Source: CBDBFH01 sp965204775 (lineage in GTDB: Bacteria > Pseudomonadota > Alphaproteobacteria > JAPOUT01 > G958296285). Taken from it: DNA of 64,000 nt. This document shows, in pieces, positions 1 to 6,906 of the stretch; the first letter of the stretch is position 1, and each line of letters opens with the position of its first letter. The stretch spans positions 3,518-67,517 of the forward strand of contig CBDBFH010000023.1 in assembly GCA_965204775.1 (NCBI GenBank). The letters are read 5' to 3'. The position numbers and the translations under genes were made by a program. Under the pieces are notes generated by a model that was not told where the DNA came from, made no database searches, and saw only the letters and a program-made list of their open reading frames with translations.

Positions 1-90
1 GATGATTGTCTTGCCTCGGCTCCGGAATATGCGTGGTCGTCGCCGATTTTTGTCGATTATGGGCGTCCGGCGCGGCAGGTGGGACGCTAG
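1..90 (+). CDS. 3' end of an upstream gene (partial)
   Basis: The first frame is open from base 1 and ends at TAG 88-90, giving a 29-residue tail that contains the string AWSSPIFVDYGRPARQ. The Ala-Trp-Ser/Thr-Ser-Pro-Ile run resembles the C-terminus of DUF3604/PHP-like proteins, but this is too short to assign. The last eight codons and the stop (from base 63) are repeated at 2100-2126, with one substitution in the codons (Gly to Glu), so this gene end was duplicated with the tRNA leader. Function is not claimed. Confidence 0.45.
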   Translation, partial: DDCLASAPEYAWSSPIFVDYGRPARQVGR

Positions 91-112
91 TGGGGGTTTT
101 GCCTGCGCGGGT
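63..112 (+). repeat. 50-bp direct repeat, copy 1 (gene end plus tRNA leader)
   Basis: Bases 63-112 match 2100-2149 with two differences (G83/A2120 and T91/C2128). The repeat covers the last codons of the upstream gene, its TAG stop and the leader of tRNA-Gly. The two copies bracket the low-GC DUF262/HNH genes. No integrase is present. Confidence 0.85.
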
Positions 113-117
113 TCAGC

Positions 118-192
118 GCGGGTGTAGCTCAGTGGTAGAGCACGAGCTTCCCAAGCTCGGTGTCGAGGGTTCGATTCCCTTCACCCGCTCCA
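118..192 (+). tRNA. tRNA-Gly(CCC)
   Basis: A complete cloverleaf is visible. The acceptor arm pairs GCGGGTG (118-124) with CACCCGC (182-188). The D arm is GCTC/GAGC. The anticodon stem is CGAGC/GCTCG with loop TTCCCAA, so the anticodon is CCC. The T arm is GAGGG/CCCTT with loop TTCGATT, allowing G-U pairing. T189 is the discriminator and CCA (190-192) is encoded. A deleted second copy lies at 2144-2168, which makes this tRNA the likely edge of the neighbouring island. Confidence 0.95.
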
Positions 193-236
193 TTGGCCGT
201 TCGTGCAGAGGAGATTGTTTCTAAAAGGAGATAAAA

Positions 237-1115
237 ATGGAAGTTAAGACCCTAACAAACAAGAACATTGCGTTTCTTGTAGAGCACGGGAAGCAGGATC
301 GCCTGTGTTTTAATGATGAATATCAAAGGGCCGCTATTTGGAAATTAGATCAAAAACAAATGTTTGTCGACTCTATTCTTCGCGGCTATTCCATTCCTGC
401 CTTCTATTTTCATTTGAAGGGGTACGATAAACCTGTCAAGGGAGAGGCGCTTTTTCCAAAATATGATGTGATAGATGGGCAGCAAAGAATCCGCGCTGTT
501 CAGGAATTTTACAATGACGAATTTAAATTGCTTGATCCAAACAAGGATAGCTTCAGATTTCCCAATTTCGCCAAAGGCAAAAAGTGTCATTGGGCAGAAA
601 AGACTTTTTCTCAATTAGAGCCACAATACAAAAGGCAGCTCAAAAACCAGAAAATTATTATATTCGAACTTAGAACGGAAAAAGATAACGAAATTAGAGA
701 CCTCTTTATACGCCTGCAGGGTGGCACGCCTTTAACTCCACAGGATAAAAGAGATGCTTGGCCGGGCAATTTTACGAAATATATCATAACAATTGCTGGA
801 AAGAGCGCTCTCAATAAAAATGAAGGGAGAGGGAAGCCGGGGTGGCCATTTTTCCGGGAAGTTGTTTCTGGAAAAGAAAGCAATAAAAGGCAATTGGCTG
901 CTCAGATCGCCATGCTCTATTTTCACAGGCTAGAGAGCGGTCAAAAAGATTTTTGCTCAATCGGCTCTGCGAGGATAGACAGTTTTTATCATCAGCAAAT
1001 TGCATTTGATGACGCCAGCGAGGCAGCAGATTCCTTAAGAAAAATTCTGGAAACATTGACAGGAATTTTGGAAAAGGGACAAAGAAGATTCAAAGGTACC
1101 ACGCCATTCATCTAA
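237..1115 (+). CDS. DUF262 domain protein (GmrS/ParB-like fold), candidate restriction/defence subunit
   Basis: This 292-residue protein is a stand-alone DUF262 domain. An N-terminal EYQR motif (about residues 28-31) is followed by the family signature DGQQR at 80-84, and by the second conserved block LFIRLQGGTPL (156-166) with downstream KRDAW. DUF262 proteins such as GmrS of the GmrSD type IV enzymes are nucleotide-dependent and work with an HNH-type nuclease. Here no nuclease is fused; an HNH gene starts 32 bases downstream instead. ATG 237 is chosen because of an excellent AAAAGGAG site (about 223-230). Base composition is clearly AT-richer than the flanking chromosome, with AAA/AAT/ATA codons, which points to horizontal acquisition. 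The exact role (restriction versus abortive infection) is inference. Confidence 0.85.
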   Translation: MEVKTLTNKNIAFLVEHGKQDRLCFNDEYQRAAIWKLDQKQMFVDSILRGYSIPAFYFHLKGYDKPVKGEALFPKYDVIDGQQRIRAVQEFYNDEFKLLDPNKDSFRFPNFAKGKKCHWAEKTFSQLEPQYKRQLKNQKIIIFELRTEKDNEIRDLFIRLQGGTPLTPQDKRDAWPGNFTKYIITIAGKSALNKNEGRGKPGWPFFREVVSGKESNKRQLAAQIAMLYFHRLESGQKDFCSIGSARIDSFYHQQIAFDDASEAADSLRKILETLTGILEKGQRRFKGTTPFI

Positions 1116-1147
1116 CCCTTCTTGTAGATTCGCTTGCAAAGGGATAT

Positions 1148-1945
1148 ATGTCCGGCTGGCAAGACCACCTTCTGGATGCTTTTATAGAATTTAATGTACG
1201 GTGCCGGAAGGCGGATAAAGCACACAAAGAAAATCGGGAAAGCGAATATAGGGATTATTATTGGAAGTTTCAGACACTCACACGCTCAAGCAGTGATGAA
1301 GGGATAACAATCCAACGGCGGCATGAATTTTTTCTTGACGAAATGCTTAAGCTGCTTTCCCCTCATTTGACAAAGAAAGACCCAAAAAGAAATTTTGGTA
1401 TAATAGACTGTGAAATTATTTACTCACGCGATGACAAACTGTGCCAATGGTGCAAAATGCAAGGCAAGCGCCATACGGTTCTTTGGTATGAGAAAGAAAT
1501 CCACCATATAAACCCGCATAGGATGGGGGGCAAAACAGAGATAGACAATGGCGCTTTAATGCATCGAGTTTGTCATCCCAAGGCCTCGCTGGCTGAAGAG
1601 CAATTTAGAGAATGGTGGGAGAATCCAAGAGTAAGACTGCATGGCGAAGCAGAAGACAGCAGTGATTACACCCGGACAAGAAAACCAATAAGAGGAAGAG
1701 ATATAAAGGATTTACCTGATGGGATAAAATGCTCCTTTATCTATAATGACAGGAAATTTCTGGGAAAGATTACTGAAGGCAGAGTCCGCCTTGAGGGCGT
1801 TCCTGGCGAATTTACAAGCTTCTCTGCTGCCTCCAAGGCTGTCACTGGCACTAGCCGAAATGGCTGGCAAGACTGGCAATTATATTTTCCCGAAGAAGGG
1901 AAATGGACATTGGCAGACGATTGGAGAAGAAGTTTCAGCCTGTAA
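1148..1945 (+). CDS. HNH endonuclease with C-terminal RAMA-like domain
   Basis: This 265-residue protein has a central zinc-supported HNH nuclease: CQWC at 99-102, HH at 119-120, Asn134, His139 and CH at 142-143. That is the His-Asn-His pattern with the two cysteine pairs that hold zinc. Residues about 195-261 look like a RAMA domain: an FIYN start, then FTSFSAASKAV, then the NGWQDW block, ending in a WR pair. RAMA domains are predicted readers of modified DNA bases in restriction systems. The gene follows the DUF262 gene by 32 bases on the same strand with the same low GC, so the two are probably co-transcribed. I infer a two-protein modification-sensing nuclease. The HNH call is firm; the RAMA call is from pattern only. 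Confidence 0.8.
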   Translation: MSGWQDHLLDAFIEFNVRCRKADKAHKENRESEYRDYYWKFQTLTRSSSDEGITIQRRHEFFLDEMLKLLSPHLTKKDPKRNFGIIDCEIIYSRDDKLCQWCKMQGKRHTVLWYEKEIHHINPHRMGGKTEIDNGALMHRVCHPKASLAEEQFREWWENPRVRLHGEAEDSSDYTRTRKPIRGRDIKDLPDGIKCSFIYNDRKFLGKITEGRVRLEGVPGEFTSFSAASKAVTGTSRNGWQDWQLYFPEEGKWTLADDWRRSFSL

Positions 1946-1970
1946 TCCATAGGTTTCCCACCAGGCTTTT

Positions 1971-2105
1971 CTATAAAGATTCACCAAAAGCCGCCACCGG
2001 CTGCGGATAGCCAAAGGCGGCGCACAATGCGGCTTTCCCTTTTCCTGATGGGAGAAGATCGAAATAGACGGTTTCTACCTTCCACTCGCACCATGTGCGG
2101 CGTCC
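1971..2105 (-). pseudogene. DUF427 gene remnant
   Basis: The minus strand reads ...RRTWCEWKVETVYFDLL..., then a GYPQPVAAFG stretch, then a TAG at 1971-1973. This matches the middle of the intact DUF427 protein encoded at 3178-3708 (RRTFCEWK, then AYFDVL, then AYPEPLAAFA). Both ends are missing: the 5' side joins the 50-bp duplicated gene end near 2100, and the homology stops abruptly after AAFG. Identity is only moderate, so it derives from a diverged DUF427 copy rather than a recent duplication of the neighbour. Confidence 0.8.
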
Positions 2106-2149
2106 GGCGCGGCAGGTGGAACGCTAGCGGGGGTTTTGCCTGCGCGGGT
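2100..2149 (+). repeat. 50-bp direct repeat, copy 2
   Basis: Second copy of the 63-112 repeat, offset by 2037 bases. It is fused on its left to the DUF427 remnant and runs on its right into a deleted tRNA-Gly. The antisense of this repeat encodes the last codons of the methyltransferase ORF, whose TAG lies at 2124-2126. Confidence 0.85.
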
Positions 2150-3107
2150 GTAGCTCATCACCCGCTCCGGCGGCTTTGTGTTCGGCGGCTTCGATGAGTC
2201 TGCGGGCCAGCATGAAATCCATCCGGCGGCGGTAGCGCCCGTCCTTGCGCAGGCCCTTGAAGGGGGTCAGAAAGACATCCTGCGTGTTGCGCCGGAAGTT
2301 TCCGACCGCCCGGTTCAGCCGCCGGATCAAGGCGGGAAGATCGCCAAAGTTCCCGTCAATTCTTGTGATGAATCTCGATGAAACTTTGATGGCGTAACCG
2401 GAGATTTCCTTCGCGTCACAAAAGCGGATCGAGGGTGCGCTGGTGCCGTCGAAGGAAATGAAGCCAAGTTTCCCCTCCGGCGCATTGAAGCGAATATCCT
2501 TTCTGCCTTTCGGCTGGGGCAAATGCTTCTCCAGCGCGGGCAAATCGCCGATATGGCGGCGGTCATAATGGATTTGCGTTTTATGCCCTGTTTGGCCGAA
2601 GAGGGCGAGGCAGACCGGATTTTCGGTGTCGGCGAACATTACGTCATGGAGCAGAACATAAGATTGCAGACGGGAGCGGAAGAGGCCGCTTTGCAAGAAG
2701 GTGGCCGGGATGATCGCGGCGACATGGCGGCAATTCAGCAGGCAAAGTTCAAGGCAGTGCTTGTAAAGATCATCAAACCGGCTGGACGGGAAGGCAAGCC
2801 CGCGCCTTGTCGCCGAGTTGCGGGCAAGCCAGGGCGGGTTGGTCACGCAGACCTCGAAGCCTTTGGGAAAATCGCGGATCGTGTCTCTTTCCCTGACCTC
2901 CCCTGCCCCCGGCCTGATGTCATAAGAGACGAAATCGCGGCAGAGATTGAGCCTCTGCAACATATAGATCAGATTATTGCTTCCGGCATATGGCTCCAGA
3001 ATTGTCGCCTTCGGCAGGCCGATCTGCGCCGCCCATTGCCGGAAAGCGGGCAGGGAAAACGGGCTGTTCAAAGTGTAATAGCGGCCGTTTTGCCTTTTGC
3101 AACTCAC
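2124..3107 (-). CDS. DNA adenine-N6 methyltransferase (NPPW type)
   Basis: This 327-residue protein has a SAM-binding motif I, LEPYAGSNNL (37-46), an acidic residue after strand 2 (SYD, 61-63) and the catalytic motif IV NPPW (90-93). That is the gamma-like order of adenine-N6 methylases in type II and type IIG systems. GC is intermediate (about 55 percent by eye), lower than the chromosome. The reading frame ends inside the tRNA-Gly remnant and direct repeat: the last 14 or so codons (GAGDELHPRRQNPR) are antisense to that debris, so the native 3' end has probably been replaced. It faces the DUF262/HNH pair tail to tail. Whether it modifies the sites that the HNH protein reads is an open inference. 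Target sequence cannot be read from the protein. Confidence 0.8.
   Translation of the reverse strand: MSCKRQNGRYYTLNSPFSLPAFRQWAAQIGLPKATILEPYAGSNNLIYMLQRLNLCRDFVSYDIRPGAGEVRERDTIRDFPKGFEVCVTNPPWLARNSATRRGLAFPSSRFDDLYKHCLELCLLNCRHVAAIIPATFLQSGLFRSRLQSYVLLHDVMFADTENPVCLALFGQTGHKTQIHYDRRHIGDLPALEKHLPQPKGRKDIRFNAPEGKLGFISFDGTSAPSIRFCDAKEISGYAIKVSSRFITRIDGNFGDLPALIRRLNRAVGNFRRNTQDVFLTPFKGLRKDGRYRRRMDFMLARRLIEAAEHKAAGAGDELHPRRQNPR
2144..2168 (+). pseudogene. tRNA-Gly remnant with internal deletion
   Basis: GCGGGTGTAGCTCA (2144-2157) is joined directly to TCACCCGCTCC (2158-2168). These are the first 14 and last 11 bases of the tRNA-Gly at 118-192, with the 49 bases between them removed. The acceptor halves can still pair, but the anticodon and T arms are gone, so it cannot be a functional tRNA. 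Confidence 0.85.
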
Positions 3108-3177
3108 GGAATTTCCCCCGGTCTGCGCAGCGAATCATCCGAGCGCTTTTTTATTTTCTAGCCGGTTCGGGTGTTTT

Positions 3178-3708
3178 TCACCACATCCGGCTTCCCGGCG
3201 CGCCTTTGAAAGGGCCGGTGACCGAAGAGGTAATCCAGCCGCTATAGAAGTTGCCGGGCTGGGGGCGCGCTCTTTCGCCGCCGACGAAGCAGGCGACGAG
3301 TCCCGGATAGAAGGAAATATATCCGGCGATTTGGGCGAAGGCGGCAAGCGGCTCAGGATAAGCGAAGGCGGCATCGGCGGCATGATCCGCCTTGCCGTCC
3401 GCCGGGTCGAGGACGTCGAAATAGGCGGCCTCGCCCTTCCACTCGCAAAAGGTCCGGCGCGCCGACGGGCGCAGGGCGGCGGAGTCGACGTCTTCGGGCG
3501 GCAGGTAATAGGCCGGCGCAAGGCTGGTCTCAAGGATGCGAAAGGCCCGCGCGCTTTGCCCGACGAGCCGGCCCCCGAATTCGACGCGCACCTCCTGGCG
3601 GACCTGCTCAAGGCGGGGGGGCCGGGGATAGTCCCAGACGCTTTCCTGCCCCGGCCCGGCGGGGGCGGGGCGGGGCCACAGGTCGGGGCGTTTCGGGGTG
3701 GGAGTCAT
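3178..3708 (-). CDS. DUF427 domain protein
   Basis: A 176-residue intact DUF427 protein. The family pattern is visible: VWDYPRPP near the N-terminus, a VRVEFGG strand, YYLPPEDV, then TFCEWKG, AYPEP, ISFYPG and a C-terminal tail. DUF427 proteins are small beta-barrel-like proteins of unknown biochemical role. The start ATG overlaps the stop of the upstream aldehyde dehydrogenase gene (ATGA at 3705-3708), so the two are translationally coupled. The coupling suggests a role tied to that dehydrogenase and the TPP enzyme before it, but nothing more specific can be said. Confidence 0.85.
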   Translation of the reverse strand: MTPTPKRPDLWPRPAPAGPGQESVWDYPRPPRLEQVRQEVRVEFGGRLVGQSARAFRILETSLAPAYYLPPEDVDSAALRPSARRTFCEWKGEAAYFDVLDPADGKADHAADAAFAYPEPLAAFAQIAGYISFYPGLVACFVGGERARPQPGNFYSGWITSSVTGPFKGAPGSRMW

Positions 3709-5153
3709 GCTTCGGGGGTGCGGATGACCATCATCCGGATTTCGGTCATATCGTCGATGGCGAAGCGCACGCCCTCGCGGCCCAGCCCGGACTCCTTGAC
3801 GCCGCCATAGGGCATATTGTCGACCCGGAAGGAGGGGACGTCGCCGATCACCACCCCGCCGACTTCGAGTTGATCCCAGGCGCGATAGGCTTTGTAAATG
3901 TCGCGGGTGAAGAGTCCGGCCTGGAGGCCGAAATCGCTATCGTTGATCTGGGCCAGCGCCTGATCGAAATCAGAGAAGCGCGAGAGGATGGCGAGCGGGC
4001 CGAAGGCTTCCTTGCGCACAGCGCTGCAATCGGGGGGGGCGTTTTCGATCACCGCCGGCGCCAGCATGGCGCCCTGGCGCGCGCCGCCGCACAGAAGTTT
4101 TGCGCCGCCGGCGCGGGCCTCTTCGATCCATCGCTCCAGCCTTTCCGCCTCGGCCTCGGAGATCATCGGCCCGATAAAGGTCTCTTCGTCTTTGGGGTCG
4201 CCCGCCTTGAGGGCGGCGGCGGCTTTGACGAAGCGTTTGCGGAATTCCTCATAGAGGCTCTCATGGACGAGAATGCGCTGGACGCCGATGCAGCTTTGCC
4301 CCGACTGATAGAACGCGCCGAAGATGATTCGCTGAACGGCGTCGTTGAGATCGGCATCCGCGTCGACGAGGCAGGCGGCGTTGCCGCCCAGTTCCAGGAC
4401 GACTTTTTTGCGGCCTGCGCGCGCCTTCAGCTGCCAGCCGACCGCGGGCGAGCCGGTGAAACTGAGCAGTTTGAGGCGGTCGTCCTCGGTAAACAGGCGC
4501 GCGCCCTGGCGGGTGCAGGGCAGGATGGAAAAGGCCCCTTCCGGCAGATCGGTTTCGGCGAGGATTTCGCCGATGATCAGCGCGCCCAGCGGGGTGAGGC
4601 TGGCGGGCTTGAGGACGAAGGGGCAGCCGCAGGCGATGGCCGGGGCGACCTTGTGGGCGGTCAGATTGAGGGGGAAGTTGAAGGGCGAGATGAAGGAGCA
4701 GGGTCCGATGGGGACGCGCTTCCATTGACCGCGCCGTCCGCGGGCGCGGGGCGAGATTTCGAGCGGCATGACTTCGCCATAGATTCGCTCGGCCTCGGCG
4801 GCGGCGGTGCGGAAGGTGTCGATCAGGCGCTCGACCTCGCCGCGGGCGTCGCGGATCGGCTTTCCGGCTTCGATGCACAGGGCCAGGGCGAGTTCGTCGA
4901 AGCGCGCCTCGAAGCGGCGCACGCAGTGTTCGAGAGCTTCGCGGCGCTCGAAGGCGGCGAGTTCGGCCATGGGGCGGGCGGCGGCGGCGGCGGCGGCGAT
5001 GGCGCGGTCGATGGCCGCCTCATCGGCCAGCGCAACGCGGGCGGCTTCCTTGCCGGAATATTTGTCGCGCACGACGAGATCGCGGTTCGGGCTTTCCGGC
5101 CGGTTGGCGAGGTAATAGGGATAGACGGATTTGAGTCCGGCGGCGGCGGTCAT
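3705..5153 (-). CDS. NAD(P)-dependent aldehyde dehydrogenase
   Basis: This 482-residue protein belongs to the aldehyde dehydrogenase superfamily, oxidising an aldehyde to the acid with NAD(P)+. Conserved residues are all present: Asn159 in SPFNF, Lys182 in VLKPAS, the SFTGS nucleotide loop (231-235), Glu254 in LELGG and the catalytic Cys288 in GQSCIG. The overall sequence is closest in style to lactaldehyde/phosphonoacetaldehyde dehydrogenases, but substrate cannot be fixed. It sits 19 bases downstream of the acetolactate-synthase-like TPP enzyme and overlaps the DUF427 start, forming a three-gene minus-strand operon. A plausible reading is that the TPP enzyme makes or consumes the aldehyde this enzyme oxidises. 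Confidence 0.9.
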   Translation of the reverse strand: MTAAAGLKSVYPYYLANRPESPNRDLVVRDKYSGKEAARVALADEAAIDRAIAAAAAAARPMAELAAFERREALEHCVRRFEARFDELALALCIEAGKPIRDARGEVERLIDTFRTAAAEAERIYGEVMPLEISPRARGRRGQWKRVPIGPCSFISPFNFPLNLTAHKVAPAIACGCPFVLKPASLTPLGALIIGEILAETDLPEGAFSILPCTRQGARLFTEDDRLKLLSFTGSPAVGWQLKARAGRKKVVLELGGNAACLVDADADLNDAVQRIIFGAFYQSGQSCIGVQRILVHESLYEEFRKRFVKAAAALKAGDPKDEETFIGPMISEAEAERLERWIEEARAGGAKLLCGGARQGAMLAPAVIENAPPDCSAVRKEAFGPLAILSRFSDFDQALAQINDSDFGLQAGLFTRDIYKAYRAWDQLEVGGVVIGDVPSFRVDNMPYGGVKESGLGREGVRFAIDDMTEIRMMVIRTPEA

Positions 5154-5172
5154 AAGGTCCCCCTGGCATCGC

Positions 5173-6825
5173 CTAGATTTGCATGTTGATTTCGCCCAGC
5201 CGCCGGGTGAGCCGCATATTCTCGCGGTAATCGACCGGGACGACGATCAGGGACGGGCCTTTGTGGGCGAGCGCCTTTTTGAGCGCGGGGGCCAGATCGC
5301 GCGCGCGGGTGACGCGCCGGCCCTGCCAGCCGAAGGCTTTGGCCAGCTGGAGCCAGTCGGGATTGGAGAAGGCGAGATCGGTGTGGCGTCCGAACTGGTT
5401 TTGCTGCTTCCAGGCGATCAGGCCGTATCCGCCGTCCTCCCAGACCATCAAGTTTATGTTGGCGTTGAGGCGGCGGGCGGTTTCCATTTCCTGGACGTTC
5501 ATGAGGAAGTCGCCGTCGCCGGCGATTCCAAGAATCTTGCGGTCGGGGAAGACCATATGGGCGGCGATTGCGCCGGGCAGGGGCAGGCCCATCGAGCAAA
5601 AGCCGTTGGGGATCAGGCAGGTATTGGGTTCATGGCAGTGATAGTAGCGGGCGATCCACATTTTATGCGCCCCGACGCCGGACAGGAGAATATCGTCCGG
5701 CCCCAGCGCCCGGCGCACGTCCCAGAGGATTTTCTGTGGCCGAATCGTGCCGTCGGTGTCGTCGTCCTTGTGGGCTTCGAAATCCTTGATCATGTCGCCG
5801 CGCAGGCGGGCCTGCAGATCGAGGTCATAATCGGGTGCGCCGTCGGCCTCGAGGCGCTCGTTGAGCATCCACAGGGCGTGGGCGATGTCGCCGACCACCT
5901 CGACCGCCGGATGGTAGCAGGCGTCGATTTCGGCGGGCAGGAAGTCGATATGGATGGTGGGCTTGTCGGCGCCGGGGTTCCATAATTTGGGGTGATATTC
6001 GACGAGGTCATAGCCCAGGGTGATGACGAGGTCGGCGTCGTCGATGGCGCGCGCGACGATGTCTTTTTGTCCGAGGCCGATGGTGAAGAGGCTGTAGGGG
6101 GCGTCCTTGTCGACCGCGCCCTTGCCCATGAAGGTGGACATGACGCCGATTCCGGTTTTTTCGCACAGGATGCGCAGCTGCTTGCTGGCGCGCTTGCGGA
6201 TGGTTCCGTTGCCGGCGATGATCACGGGCTTTTTGGCGCTGCGGAGTTTGTCATAGGCGCGGTTGAGAATTTTTTCATCGGGGACGGGGCGGCGGAAGCG
6301 GCGGACGGGGATGGGGGCGGTGGCGGCGTCGGCCTTGGCGATGTCTTCGGGCAATTCGATCAGGGCGGCGCCGGGTTTTTCGACGCGGGCCAGGCGCACC
6401 GCCTTGCGGGTGATTTCGGGGATGGTGTCGGGGTTGATGACGGTGGTCGCCCATTTGGTGACCGGCTCGAACATGTCGACCACGTCCATGATCTGGTGGC
6501 TTTCCTTGTGCTGGCGCGAGGTTGCGCCCTGTCCGGTGAGGACGAGGATGGGGGCGCGGTCCATATTGGCGTTGGCGACGCCGGTGATCAGATTGGCGGC
6601 GCCGGGGCCCAGGGTACCCAGGCAGGCGGCGGGGGTTCCGGTGAGGCGGCCATAGACTTCGGCCATGAAGGCGGCGCCCTGTTCGTGGCGGGTGAGGATG
6701 AAGCGGATGGTTTTGGATTTTTCCAGCGACATCATGAAGTCGGCGTTTTCCTCTCCGGGGACGCCGAAGACGAGCGTGACGCCCTCTTCTTCGAGGCAGC
6801 GGACAAACAGGTCGGAGGCTTTCAT
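5173..6825 (-). CDS. TPP-dependent acetolactate-synthase-like enzyme
   Basis: A 550-residue three-domain TPP enzyme. Catalytic Glu48 lies in RHEQGA of the pyrimidine domain, a central domain follows, and the TPP/metal motif starts with GDGDF at about 436 and ends in WEDGGY near 462-467, which resembles the catabolic AlsS type rather than IlvB. No small regulatory subunit gene is nearby. I take the start at ATG 6825 (MKASDLF), preceded by AAAGGA at a good distance. The open frame extends 13 codons upstream to 6864 without family similarity. It leads the operon with the aldehyde dehydrogenase and DUF427. The exact reaction (acetolactate synthesis, or another 2-oxoacid decarboxylation/ligation) is uncertain. 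Confidence 0.85.
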   Translation of the reverse strand: MKASDLFVRCLEEEGVTLVFGVPGEENADFMMSLEKSKTIRFILTRHEQGAAFMAEVYGRLTGTPAACLGTLGPGAANLITGVANANMDRAPILVLTGQGATSRQHKESHQIMDVVDMFEPVTKWATTVINPDTIPEITRKAVRLARVEKPGAALIELPEDIAKADAATAPIPVRRFRRPVPDEKILNRAYDKLRSAKKPVIIAGNGTIRKRASKQLRILCEKTGIGVMSTFMGKGAVDKDAPYSLFTIGLGQKDIVARAIDDADLVITLGYDLVEYHPKLWNPGADKPTIHIDFLPAEIDACYHPAVEVVGDIAHALWMLNERLEADGAPDYDLDLQARLRGDMIKDFEAHKDDDTDGTIRPQKILWDVRRALGPDDILLSGVGAHKMWIARYYHCHEPNTCLIPNGFCSMGLPLPGAIAAHMVFPDRKILGIAGDGDFLMNVQEMETARRLNANINLMVWEDGGYGLIAWKQQNQFGRHTDLAFSNPDWLQLAKAFGWQGRRVTRARDLAPALKKALAHKGPSLIVVPVDYRENMRLTRRLGEINMQI

Positions 6826-6906
6826 GGCGCGGGTTCCTTTGCGGGCGCAGAGCGGGGCGATCATACATGACGGGCGGGGGGGCGCAAAGGCCCTGCCCGG
6901 CGGGCT

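Noticed and set aside
6..224. 72-codon ORF over the tRNA-Gly
   Set aside because: It runs through the tRNA and is not in the frame of the upstream gene end.
3158..3195. Hairpin AGCCGG...CCGGCT next to a T-run as a terminator
   Set aside because: The T-run precedes the hairpin on plus and is an A-run on minus, so it fits neither strand as an intrinsic terminator.
3870..5189. Long plus-strand ORF (439 codons), Gly/Asp/Glu-rich
   Set aside because: It is exactly antisense to the aldehyde dehydrogenase, which has full motifs. GC-rich codon bias opens the opposite frame.
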